DNA of 60,054 nucleotides from a virus, in IMG/VR virus record IMGVR_UViG_3300032092_000031, positions 1 to 60,054 of that record; one strand, given 5' to 3'. Shown piece after piece: positions 29,007-35,607 of this stretch. Each line of letters opens with the position of its first letter. Position 1 is the first letter of the stretch. The position numbers and the translations under genes were made by a program. The notes beneath the pieces were generated by a model. It did not search any database. It saw nothing but the letters and a program-made list of their open reading frames with translations, and was not told the DNA's origin.

Positions 29007-29256
29007 ATTGTAGATTTAATTGGTTAAAATATTTCTTTGCTGCTGATTTTGAAACTTTGGCGTGCTTTCTAAATAGGATAATAGTTTGCTCTCTCCAATC
29101 CTCGAACTGCTCTTTGGATTTGAATGTATAATACTGAAACCATTGTTTCCCTTCTATTATGGGATTTTGTGAGATATGTAACATGCTTACACCGTATGGC
29201 TTAAGCATATACTCTATAGAGGCGATAACAGCCTCGTTTAATTTATCTTGCTTCAT
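28957..29256 (-). CDS. Unknown protein, 99 aa
   Basis: Not recognised. It has an alpha/beta N-terminal part (ASIEYMLKPYGVSMLHISQN), a strand-rich centre with WFQYYTFKSKEQFEDW, and a basic helical segment (RKHAKVSKSAAKKYFNQLN). It is the first gene after a TATCTTTG element (15 bases) and overlaps the next gene by 50 bases, so it opens the terminase operon. Confidence 0.7.
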   Translation of the reverse strand: MKQDKLNEAVIASIEYMLKPYGVSMLHISQNPIIEGKQWFQYYTFKSKEQFEDWREQTIILFRKHAKVSKSAAKKYFNQLNLQYGLREDYATEPETTEG

Positions 29257-29270
29257 ACTTTGATTTATAG

Positions 29271-29278
29271 CAAAGATA
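29271..29278 (-). promoter_or_regulatory. Candidate TATCTTTG promoter for the terminase operon
   Basis: TATCTTTG followed by C on the minus strand, 15 bases before the ATG at 29256, in a 31-base gap between two genes. Confidence 0.5.
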
Positions 29279-29287
29279 TGAATATAT

Positions 29288-29614
29288 TTACTTGAAACGC
29301 TCTCCTTTGCCGGAACTTTTTCCGTCTCTATAAACTTTAGAGCCCTTAGACCATAGGTCGTGGTATGCCCACCAACCTGCTGTTAACTTTGATGAGTTAG
29401 CTTCTTTAGCGTGACGCTTTCTATATTGTTGTCTAGCTTCGTCTGAGTAGTTTGAAGAATAACCTTTAGCACCATATCTAACAAGCTTAACCTTATCGCC
29501 TTCTTTAGCTAGCACCATTCTCTTATGTGTACTATCGTCAGACGGCTTAGGCTTGTTGAATTCAGTGAATCCGTATCTTTTCTTTAGTTTACTTAGTCTA
29601 TCTAGGTTTATCAT
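29288..29614 (-). CDS. Small basic phage protein, 108 aa
   Basis: Basic protein with KMVLAKEGDKVKLVRYGAKGY-type strands at about 32-52 and a helical RQQYRKRHAKEANSSK segment ending in YHDLWSKGSK. I know this pattern (VVLAKEGDKVKLIRFG...YRKRHAKN...) from small conserved proteins in many phages, possibly virion-associated, but without a proven function. Its ATG overlaps the TGA of the preceding 40-aa gene (ATGA). Confidence 0.75.
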   Translation of the reverse strand: MINLDRLSKLKKRYGFTEFNKPKPSDDSTHKRMVLAKEGDKVKLVRYGAKGYSSNYSDEARQQYRKRHAKEANSSKLTAGWWAYHDLWSKGSKVYRDGKSSGKGERFK

Positions 29615-29733
29615 CTTCCTTGACCTCTATATTTTTTTGGCTTAGGTGAATGCTTATTGTAAGATTTCTTGGCAGAACCGCCTTTTCTCTTCCCAAAATT
29701 AGTTTTTACGCTATCGCTTTTTACCTTCGCCAT
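29611..29733 (-). CDS. Very small basic protein, 40 aa
   Basis: Forty residues with 14 Lys/Arg (KRKGGSAKKSYNKHSPKPKK), ending in RGQGR. The ATG is at 29733-29731 and the TGA at 29613-29611, coupled by an ATGA overlap to the 108-aa gene. It could be a DNA-binding or capsid-internal peptide. The call rests on the coupling and on the clean frame. Confidence 0.65.
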   Translation of the reverse strand: MAKVKSDSVKTNFGKRKGGSAKKSYNKHSPKPKKYRGQGR

Positions 29734-29822
29734 TTGTTAAAGTTTGTTAAAGTTACTATTTATTTCAAATTCATTATCTAATATTGCTTTATAAGCTTTT
29801 ATTAAAACAAAAATATTTTACC

Positions 29823-30116
29823 ATGACACAAGAAATCGTAGGATTCCTTCCATTAGCACAAGACACAGTAGATGAGTTATTTTGGATATGCGTTGATATC
29901 ATGACCATTATCGGAGATTTAACAGGACTAACTTATAACGAGATAAATGTCCTAGTATTCTGCTTTATATGGCCGGCTCATACAATGTATCTATTTTTTC
30001 TTTCCTACAGGTCCAGAAGACTTCTTCTTAAGCAATCCGGCAAATCCACCAGTAGAACCAGGGCTTTGTTTCCCTTCCTCTACAGGTTGTTCAACCTGCT
30101 TCGCTTCAGATTGTAA
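29823..30116 (+). CDS. Small membrane protein on the opposite strand
   Basis: A plus-strand frame inside the minus-strand block. From the ATG at 29823 it encodes TQEIVGFLPLAQDTVDELFW, a hydrophobic segment, then GDLTGLTYNEINVLVFCFIW and a second membrane helix. The TYNEIN motif followed by a hydrophobic helix recurs in small proteins of Flavobacteriia phages as I remember them. The frame runs on to 30116 but overlaps the convergent 341-aa gene by 126 bases, where the composition becomes basic and unconvincing, so the conserved part is residues 1-58. An upstream in-frame start at 29784 is less likely. Confidence 0.55.
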   Translation: MTQEIVGFLPLAQDTVDELFWICVDIMTIIGDLTGLTYNEINVLVFCFIWPAHTMYLFFLSYRSRRLLLKQSGKSTSRTRALFPFLYRLFNLLRFRL

Positions 30117-31016
30117 CTTACTGAAAATATCCTCAAAATCTTTACCTATAGGTTTTCCTGTTTGTTTATCAAAGTATATTCTTCCATAGACTCTAGGAGC
30201 GCTAGTTATCCCCATTTTCTCAGGAATACCTGTTACAACTTTGTCTATTCCTCTTTGAACTGATTTTGGCAACACTGCACCCATTGCAGAAGAAACCCCA
30301 TATAATGGATTAATATCCCACTTATCATAGTAACTGATATATGGACCTTTTGCGTCTTCTCCAATACTTACAGTGCCTTCTCCTAGCGACATGATTGTAC
30401 CTGTGTATCCTATTTTTTTACCTGAGTCATCCTTTGCTTCAGAGAAAAATCCTCCTTCTTTAATCTTAAGAGCGTTCTCTAAGTCTTGCTTTGATTTTAT
30501 AGGACCATTAAATCTTCCTTGCATTACTCCGTTTCTAACTAAATCAGAAAACAACTGTTTTTCAACACCAGGTATCTTGTAGTACTGCATATTAGGTTCA
30601 GCACCTACTGTTGGTTTATATTCTGATTTCTGAACAGTATTAAATCTTTGTGGCTTACCAGCCCACATATTAACTAGGTCTAATCTATTCTTCATTTCAT
30701 TATCACCTGAGTCAGATTTAACATAATGTTCAGTAAGCAATCTAGCCATACTCGTCTTGTTTAAGACTCCTGCATTAAAAAACTTTTTAGCAGATAAAAA
30801 TGCATTTTCAGCTTTTTGGTCTAACTTACTTTTAGATTGAGACAACTCATCGGTATATCCAAGTGGCTCTATATTACTAGCAATATTACTAGAAATCTGC
30901 TTACCTACTTTCTTAAGTGTAGTATAAGCCCCTCCTGCTGAAGGTAAAAATGCTCCACCCTCAAATAGCTGTCTTAATAATGACTGTTGTTTAGGTTTAG
31001 GATTAGTGTCTGCCAT
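29991..31016 (-). CDS. Unknown, probably virion-associated protein, 341 aa
   Basis: Not recognised. The N-terminus (MADTNPKPKQQSLLRQLFEGG) resembles in style that of the 1940-aa virion protein. The middle has IPGVEKQLFSDLVRNGVMQ and a beta-rich EGTVSIGEDAKGPYISYYDKW stretch, and the C-terminal tail is Gly/Ser/Lys-rich and disordered. It is the fifth gene of a tight minus-strand run of small basic proteins. It may be an internal or decoration protein of the head. Confidence 0.7.
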   Translation of the reverse strand: MADTNPKPKQQSLLRQLFEGGAFLPSAGGAYTTLKKVGKQISSNIASNIEPLGYTDELSQSKSKLDQKAENAFLSAKKFFNAGVLNKTSMARLLTEHYVKSDSGDNEMKNRLDLVNMWAGKPQRFNTVQKSEYKPTVGAEPNMQYYKIPGVEKQLFSDLVRNGVMQGRFNGPIKSKQDLENALKIKEGGFFSEAKDDSGKKIGYTGTIMSLGEGTVSIGEDAKGPYISYYDKWDINPLYGVSSAMGAVLPKSVQRGIDKVVTGIPEKMGITSAPRVYGRIYFDKQTGKPIGKDFEDIFSKLQSEAKQVEQPVEEGKQSPGSTGGFAGLLKKKSSGPVGKKK

Positions 31017-31019
31017 ATC

Positions 31020-31286
31020 TTATCCTTTTAATCTACTCATAAAAGCTTTCTGCATAGCGTTCTCAAACTGCTCGCTATTATCTTTACCACCCATCTCGGT
31101 CTTAACACCTTTTCTCTTCTTGATAACTTCCATAACTCTCTTCATGTTTACGTTAGGTTTGCTATCTTTCTTTTTCATCATATCGTCTCTTTGCTTCTGC
31201 ATAGATTCTTCAAACTTTGATTGTAAGCTAGGTTTACCCATTTCGCCTACTTTACCCTTATCCTGATTTTTACCTTTGTCTTGCAT
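31020..31286 (-). CDS. Small lysine/methionine-rich protein, 88 aa
   Basis: Not recognised. Highly charged (Lys, Asp, Met, Gln rich), probably helical or disordered, with a conserved-looking centre NVNMKRVMEVIKKRKG. Three bases separate it from the 341-aa gene and five from the 124-aa gene, so it is a middle member of one operon. Confidence 0.65.
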   Translation of the reverse strand: MQDKGKNQDKGKVGEMGKPSLQSKFEESMQKQRDDMMKKKDSKPNVNMKRVMEVIKKRKGVKTEMGGKDNSEQFENAMQKAFMSRLKG

Positions 31287-31291
31287 TTTAT

Positions 31292-31666
31292 CTATTTTTT
31301 AGGTTTACCTATTGTTACGTTTTTACCTTTTTTATAATTTTGAGTAAAATATAGTGCATCGTCATCGTTCTTGAACTTAATGAACTCTCCTGTCTTTCTA
31401 GCGTAGTCATAAGCATCATCTGAGCTTAAGAATTTTAATCCTTCATTTGTTTTCACAACCCTTGGATAAGCCATACCATCCGAAACCTCCATGAAATGCG
31501 TCATGCTTCTTGTGTTATCTTCTGGGTCTGGAATAGATTCTGGATTAGATTCGAACATTCTCTTAACAAAGTTTTTAGACATATTAGCATTCAATACGCT
31601 ATCAACATTCATTTTAGGTCCGCCTTGCCTTTGTCTTATAGCTTCAGATATTCTACCTAAATCCAT
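31292..31666 (-). CDS. Small phage protein, 124 aa
   Basis: The C-terminal half has the pattern VVKTNEGLKFLSSDDAYDYA ... FIKFKNDDDALYFTQNYKKG. It is a strand-helix repeat seen in small conserved proteins of many phages near the packaging genes. The function is unknown. The N-terminal half contains a NANMSKNFVKRM helix. It is separated by 2 bases from the upstream gene. Confidence 0.7.
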   Translation of the reverse strand: MDLGRISEAIRQRQGGPKMNVDSVLNANMSKNFVKRMFESNPESIPDPEDNTRSMTHFMEVSDGMAYPRVVKTNEGLKFLSSDDAYDYARKTGEFIKFKNDDDALYFTQNYKKGKNVTIGKPKK

Positions 31667-31668
31667 TA

Positions 31669-31929
31669 TTATCTATTTTTACCTTTATGTAATCCGTGAT
31701 TCGCGAATTGTTTACCTGCTTTAGTTGCTGCTCTTTTAGTAGCATTGGCTGCTGCAAGTTTTCTTTGTCCTTCCTGTGTACTCTTTAACTTAGAAATAGT
31801 CTTTGCCGGTGCATATACTTCCCCTGTTTTACCAGATGGCTTACCGCTTGCCGTTGTCCATTTCTGCTTAGTCCACCTATCTAGACTTTTTTGTGACTCA
31901 CTCTTTTCCATACTACTTGTATCCTCCAC
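31669..31929 (-). CDS. Small basic protein, 80-86 aa
   Basis: The core SLDRWTKQKWTTASGKPSGK and the C-terminal AATKAGKQFANHGLHKGKNR resemble a family of small basic proteins found in many tailed phages (DUF5872-like in the SLxxWxxxKW segment). The listed start at 31929 overlaps the previous gene by 17 bases. An ATG at 31911, right behind that gene's TAG, gives an 80-aa product and is equally likely. Confidence 0.7.
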   Translation of the reverse strand: MEDTSSMEKSESQKSLDRWTKQKWTTASGKPSGKTGEVYAPAKTISKLKSTQEGQRKLAAANATKRAATKAGKQFANHGLHKGKNR

Positions 31930-32083
31930 CTTTTGCTTTATATTCCTTAGCTAACATTTGACTTTTTCTAGCAGACCACTCTCCAGAGTTACCTCCTTTG
32001 TTACCTGCTTTGATTTTCTCAAACAAGCCTTTTCTCATAGTAGGCTTAGTATAGTTGCCGGCTTTGTTTACAGTGCTTTTCAT
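31913..32083 (-). CDS. DUF6321-like small protein, 56 aa
   Basis: The frame from the ATG at 32083 to the TAG at 31915-31913 encodes NKAGNYTKPTMRKGLFEKIK and GEWSARKSQMLAKEYKAKGG. This is the signature of a widespread small phage protein (DUF6321 as I recall it), often next to other short basic proteins. A TATCTTTG element lies 19 bases upstream, so this gene starts the operon of small head-region proteins. The function is unknown. Confidence 0.8.
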   Translation of the reverse strand: MKSTVNKAGNYTKPTMRKGLFEKIKAGNKGGNSGEWSARKSQMLAKEYKAKGGGYK

Positions 32084-32102
32084 TTTTACTTTATTCTGTA
32101 TG

Positions 32103-32110
32103 CAAAGATA
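32103..32110 (-). promoter_or_regulatory. Candidate TATCTTTG promoter for the small basic protein operon
   Basis: TATCTTTG followed by CA on the minus strand, 19 bases before the ATG at 32083. A TTG is 24 bases upstream (32137-32135). Confidence 0.5.
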
Positions 32111-32114
32111 TGCT

Positions 32115-32588
32115 TTAAATCATTTTGTGATTTTCAACTAGCTTGAGCCTGCTTCCATTAAACATGATATCCGGATTCAACCAATACTCTAAACTTGAAC
32201 CCATCTTCCTGGCAACCACATTAGCCTCAATAAGACCATTAATCGCAAGTCTAAATGTTGGTTCAGACATATTACCTAAAACAGCCGTAATATCATCCTT
32301 ATTGAGAAATACATAGTCTCTCATGGGTCGTACTCTAGAGCATATGTAAAAGAATATTCTCATGCTTTGGTACGGAAGATTCATCAAGACATCTGATTTG
32401 TCCTGGAACAGTTTTATGTATATCTTTGAATCGTGAAGCACCTTTTTATTTTTAGGAAGCTTCTTCATAGAGTAGAGTTCTCCTGTGTTAGGGTCAATCG
32501 TTATTGTCTCACTATCTGAGGTCATATACTCTTTCAACTCTATGCCTGTAGGCTTAAATGGATTTTGTAGGTATTCTTTCTGTTTCAT
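32115..32588 (-). CDS. RepL-like winged-helix protein, possible replication initiator, 157 aa
   Basis: The second half reads as a winged helix: SDVLMNLPYQSMRIFFYICS, then FLNKDDITAVLGNMSEPTFR (HTH), LIEANVVARKM (wing) and a terminal YWLNPDIMFNGSR. The last motif closely matches the YWINPxxxFNGDR end of RepL-type plasmid replication proteins. It is the first gene of the minus strand next to the 1-kb divergent intergenic region with short repeats, where an initiator or autoregulator would act. It has its own TACGTTTG element 5 bases upstream of the ATG. The alternative is a transcriptional switch protein of the same fold. Confidence 0.65.
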   Translation of the reverse strand: MKQKEYLQNPFKPTGIELKEYMTSDSETITIDPNTGELYSMKKLPKNKKVLHDSKIYIKLFQDKSDVLMNLPYQSMRIFFYICSRVRPMRDYVFLNKDDITAVLGNMSEPTFRLAINGLIEANVVARKMGSSLEYWLNPDIMFNGSRLKLVENHKMI

Positions 32589-32593
32589 ATCTA

Positions 32594-32601
32594 CAAACGT
32601 A
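32594..32601 (-). promoter_or_regulatory. Candidate TACGTTTG element upstream of the RepL-like gene
   Basis: TACGTTTG on the minus strand, only 5 bases before the ATG. If it is a promoter, the transcript would be nearly leaderless. No clear -33 TTG. Confidence 0.35.
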
Positions 32602-32807
32602 AATTCTTTCTTTTAAAGAAAAAAATTTTTCTATCCTAGTGTTAATAATCAATGAGTTATAACATTTCCTTCTTAATGTATATTAATAGTTACTTTTCTA
32701 ATAAATAGAGACCAAAAATAGTCCCTAATTTAAGCTCTAAAATGACCTAAAAAAGATATAGGTTTCTAGTATGACCCTATTTAACTGTTTCATTGCATGC
32801 CGGACTA

Positions 32808-32821
32808 TTGCTAAATAGCAA
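32808..32821. promoter_or_regulatory. Palindromic operator candidate TTGCTAAATAGCAA
   Basis: Perfect 6-bp arms TTGCTA/TAGCAA around AA. The same arms occur at 39394-39407 and 44029-44042, each in front of a gene, and a near match occurs at 34209-34222. Here it lies in the divergent control region, about 790 bases before the first early gene. Confidence 0.5.
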
Positions 32822-33273
32822 GATATACTTCCGAATTTGGACCTATTTTGTTACGGACTTTGGCAAATAGTCTCTAACAATTCTAAAAAATTACTAAATA
32901 CCATTTTCTATTTTAACAGCCTAAAATGGGGTTTAAAAAGTGTTTTGTGTATAACCGAGTGGGGTTCTCTCTATACACACCCCCAGGCGTACCGCTCGGG
33001 TAATTGCGTTTCCCTGCCCGTGTACCCTACACATATGAATTTTTTGTAATATGATGGCTTTTCTTTACATATGGTAATTTTATTTTATACGAAATAGCCT
33101 AAACTTTTTAGCATGGCTACTAAATATATTAGTACTAACTTCTTTGGGATACTTTACTAACTTTTTTAGTATTACCAGTACACAATATGTCGATGTTATT
33201 GCGTGTTTTTTATAGCGTCAATCCTTCTAATATATACCCCTAAATAACTACCTTACTATTCATACTTTACCCC

Positions 33274-33481
33274 TATATTTTTACCACTATATTTATACCC
33301 TTTCTTTGTCTTATTTAATATCCCCAAAATTTGCAAATAACTGTCAAATTTTGTGGCTATATTTTTACCCTTTATTAGCTGTTATTTTATCTTATATCCC
33401 TTGCTTTATTTTTTACTTGCCATTCTTTTTTTACTTGTATCTTTTCCAATTTTACCGCTTATCTAGCTATTTTACCGCTTA
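33274..33481. repeat. Iteron-like short direct repeats
   Basis: TATATTTTTACC at 33274-33285, a variant TATATTTATACCC at 33288-33300, and TATATTTTTACCC again at 33358-33370. ATTTTACCGCTTA occurs twice exactly 20 bases apart (33449-33461 and 33469-33481). All lie on the same strand in AT-rich DNA, as in iteron origins. Confidence 0.5.
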
Positions 33482-33596
33482 AATATAATTTGAAAAATAA
33501 ATACCCCTATTTGATTGTCGAATATACCCGCCCCCATAACTTCGTTCTCATATTTATTAATCGGGCAAAAAAGTAAGTCCCACAATTTTATGTTTT

Positions 33597-34028
33597 ATGA
33601 AAAATACAAAAGTGAATTTTACAATTGACGCCGCTTCGTTTGTTAATCTTAAAGGAGCGAATTTTTCAGGCTTAACTAGACACGCTGAAATTTCGGTTAA
33701 TGATTCGGACACTTGGGGTAAAGGTTTAACGCCTTTATTCAGTCAGTTAGTACAAAGTATGTTCAAAGGTATTGCAAAAGGTCAGCCAATTAATTGGGCA
33801 ATGTCGGTAATTAACGAATCAGGTAGCGTACTTGTTGAAGGTAGTGAAGTAATGAAGGGTGATTCTGTTAGCACTGCAAAAGCTATCTTTAAGGCTATAA
33901 GGGTACAATTTGCCCCTGAGGTTGAAGGGTTAGACATGCAGAATTTACCTAAAATTTCGGCTATAAAACAAGCCTATAAAGACGCTGCAAATAAGCGTTT
34001 AACCTTTGCAGAATTATGCGAAAATTAA
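33597..34028 (+). CDS. First early protein, 143 aa, unknown
   Basis: Not recognised. A beta-rich N-terminal half (KVNFTIDAASFVNLKGANFS) precedes a helical part with LTPLFSQLVQSMFKGIAKGQ and a charged C-terminus (IKQAYKDAANKRLTFAELCE). It is the first gene rightward of the divergent control region and is followed directly by a structured, gene-free stretch ending in a terminator, so it is probably transcribed early and separately from the genes after 34606. It could be an early takeover or regulatory protein, but the sequence does not show which. Confidence 0.75.
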   Translation: MKNTKVNFTIDAASFVNLKGANFSGLTRHAEISVNDSDTWGKGLTPLFSQLVQSMFKGIAKGQPINWAMSVINESGSVLVEGSEVMKGDSVSTAKAIFKAIRVQFAPEVEGLDMQNLPKISAIKQAYKDAANKRLTFAELCEN

Positions 34029-34490
34029 GGTAGTATTTCGGGCTATATTAGGACATTGCGAATAGATGTCCGCTAATATCGGATATTAGTATAGCCCCCA
34101 ATAGTTATGCAATTCGCTCTAAAATTGCCGTATGTATATAGTTGCTGCACATAGATAGCGTAATTCTATATATTTATATTGAATCTTTGAAATTGTTGTC
34201 CCTTTACTTTGCAATTTAGCAAAGTGAATCCAATTAGGATAAACACTAATTAACCGAAATATTTTTTCAAGTATTTCATTAGTGCCTGAATCATTACGCT
34301 ACATATACATATATGTAGGGGAGTTCGTAATTGTATATAAGTCAAGCATCGGTTACATTAGGAGTGTAAACGCGTGAAGGTATACGAGTCGAAAGTCAAT
34401 ATTGATAGCAAAATATATGAGTCGACTATAAACAAACATAACATATATACAGGAAAGGGTAATACTATTTAGTGTTACCCTTTTTCTTTA
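34029..34490 (+). ncRNA. Large structured non-coding RNA candidate, about 460 nt
   Basis: No frame of useful length, but dense nested pairing. A three-way junction directly follows the stop codon: outer stem GGGCTATA/TATAGCCC (34040-34047 with 34090-34097) encloses hairpins GGACAT/ATGTCC (34051-34056, 34066-34071) and CTAATAT/ATATTAG (34073-34079, 34083-34089). A long-range 9-bp pairing TAGCGTAAT/ATTACGCTA (34156-34164 with 34293-34301) encloses ACTTTGC/GCAAAGT (34206-34212, 34219-34225) and a two-part hairpin CACTAAT+GAAATA / TATTTC+ATTAGTG (34244-34284). A further hairpin CTACATAT/ATATGTAG (34299-34318) competes with the long stem. It ends in an intrinsic terminator. It could be an independent RNA or the 3' UTR of the 143-aa gene. 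Confidence 0.6.
34457..34489 (+). terminator. Strong intrinsic terminator
   Basis: A 10-bp stem GGGTAATACT/AGTGTTACCC (one T-G pair) with loop ATTT, followed by TTTTTCTTT. It ends the structured region after the first early gene. Confidence 0.9.
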
Positions 34491-34605
34491 TAGCCACGAC
34501 ACGAAAGGTGTAGCATTCGATTGCATCGTGGCACTATTTTATTTAACTATTTCGTAAAAACGGAATGGGGTAAAAATTTTTTATTTCATCATTAAATTAA
34601 ATTTT

Positions 34606-34788
34606 ATGGCAAAGTATTATCAAGTAGTTACTCATGAATTATTAGGGGAGGAGAAAGTTACATATGCTAGAAGGTATAGCAATAAGGAGAAGGCTATGCA
34701 GATAGCCGAATCTTTAATTGAAGACGGCTACACATATGTAAAGATAGAAGATAGTAAAGGAGAAACATATGCAGAATATGAAATCTAA
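34606..34788 (+). CDS. Small unknown protein, 60 aa
   Basis: Not recognised. It has a beta-alpha-beta pattern (KYYQVVTHELLGEEKVTYAR, helix NKEKAMQIAESLIE, then YTYVKIEDSKGE), possibly a small ferredoxin-like or dsRBD-sized fold. It is the first gene after the terminator, with an A/T-rich leader and no clear TAnnTTTG element. Confidence 0.65.
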   Translation: MAKYYQVVTHELLGEEKVTYARRYSNKEKAMQIAESLIEDGYTYVKIEDSKGETYAEYEI

Positions 34789-34799
34789 AATATAAGCAT

Positions 34800-35003
34800 A
34801 TGATATTTAGAAGGTGTAATTCCGGTAACTATACAGCTATAGTGTCCGGCTTTTTTGTGTCCGTAACTAGCTATAAGGATAACAAGGATACTATGTGGAC
34901 ATATAGCATAGACGGAAGTGAGCCCGATAGGGCTTACTATACTAAGAAGCTATGTGTCAAGCGGTTAAAAGAAGAATTAAATTTTATCATCAATAACAAT
35001 TAA
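34800..35003 (+). CDS. Small unknown protein, 67 aa
   Basis: Not recognised. An antiparallel beta pattern (NYTAIVSGFFVSVTSYKDNK, then MWTYSIDG) is followed by a C-terminal helix (KLCVKRLKEELNFIIN). It sits 11 bases after the previous gene and is followed by a tiny membrane protein, all in one direction. Confidence 0.6.
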   Translation: MIFRRCNSGNYTAIVSGFFVSVTSYKDNKDTMWTYSIDGSEPDRAYYTKKLCVKRLKEELNFIINNN

Positions 35004-35006
35004 GCT

Positions 35007-35126
35007 ATGTCAAATCTATTGCACATCGTACACGATACGCTGTTTACTTTATTTATTGGGCTCGGTCTATTCATTGTAGGCTCTGCGGTAAAATCTTTAT
35101 TCACTAAAAAGAAAGCAACATGTTAG
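35007..35126 (+). CDS. Tiny membrane protein, 39 aa
   Basis: ATG at 35007, TAG at 35124. It encodes one predicted transmembrane helix (LFTLFIGLGLFIVGSAV) followed by a basic tail KSLFTKKKATC, the orientation signal for a cytoplasmic C-terminus. The start is 3 bases after the previous stop, and the end overlaps the next tiny gene by 7 bases. Confidence 0.6.
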   Translation: MSNLLHIVHDTLFTLFIGLGLFIVGSAVKSLFTKKKATC

Positions 35127-35224
35127 TAGTAATTCCAGTCATGTCGATAATTTTTGCCATTCTGATTGTAAGAGATGCAAATAAAAGTGAAACAGGATAC
35201 ACGGATAAATTTCTAAACCTCTAA
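35120..35224 (+). CDS. Tiny membrane protein, 34 aa
   Basis: ATG at 35120 within the end of the previous gene, TAA at 35222. It has one N-terminal hydrophobic helix (LVVIPVMSIIFAILIV) and a polar tail. Translationally coupled tiny membrane proteins like this pair are common in phage early regions. Their function is not deducible. Confidence 0.5.
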   Translation: MLVVIPVMSIIFAILIVRDANKSETGYTDKFLNL

Positions 35225-35234
35225 ATAAAAAGTC

Positions 35235-35597
35235 ATGATAAATGCAAAGGAAGAGTTATTGGAAGTACTAAGTGATATTAAGAAAAAATATAACGCAGAA
35301 GTGCTATGTGCTAGTATTTACTTTGGTAGTGCTGCTAGCGTAAGCCTTGGAGAAGAACGCTTTGAATTAAAGCAAGGTTATACAAATGAAGAGTTTGATT
35401 TCTTCTTATCAAAACTTGATTTTGAATATCATAACGGATATGGTATTCAGTCATTATTTGGTAAAGTGTGGATGACAAATGGAGTTTGGTTAGATAGGGG
35501 AGAGTATGACGGCTCAGAGTGGTGGGAGGATTACAAATATCCTGAACTTCCCACTGATGTAATAATAAATGAATCACTTAAATTTCTAAACCTATAA
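35235..35597 (+). CDS. Unknown acidic protein, 120 aa
   Basis: Not recognised. Rich in aromatic and acidic residues (GVWLDRGEYDGSEWWEDYKY near residues 82-101), with an N-terminal helix and a strand pair around VLCASIYFGSAASVSL. Small acidic early proteins are sometimes DNA mimics that inhibit host defence, but no specific feature proves that here. Confidence 0.7.
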   Translation: MINAKEELLEVLSDIKKKYNAEVLCASIYFGSAASVSLGEERFELKQGYTNEEFDFFLSKLDFEYHNGYGIQSLFGKVWMTNGVWLDRGEYDGSEWWEDYKYPELPTDVIINESLKFLNL

Positions 35598-35607
35598 ATC
35601 AAATGTT

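Larger units (their letters stand above)
32602..33596. other. 1-kb AT-rich divergent intergenic region, candidate origin/control region
   Basis: No gene of convincing quality is present. The region separates the minus-strand virion block from the plus-strand early block. Contents: a palindrome TTGCTAAATAGCAA (32808-32821); one GC-richer hairpin at 32955-32999 (CCGAG/CTCGG outer, TGGGG/CCCCA inner); an inverted repeat CAAAATTTG/CAAATTTTG at 33325-33353; and a strand-asymmetric T/C-rich stretch (33230-33500) with repeated TATATTTTTACC and ATTTTACCGCTTA units. Next to a RepL-like gene this is the best candidate for the replication origin and the early/late promoter region. Confidence 0.6.

Noticed and set aside
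32837-33049. 70-codon plus-strand frame in the divergent intergenic region
   Set aside because: It overlaps the GC-richer hairpin and has a Cys/Asn/Ser-rich composition without a plausible fold, so I treat the region as non-coding.
34040-34097. Hammerhead ribozyme for the three-way junction
   Set aside because: The conserved core (CUGANGA and GAAA with the cleavage site) is missing from the junction strands.
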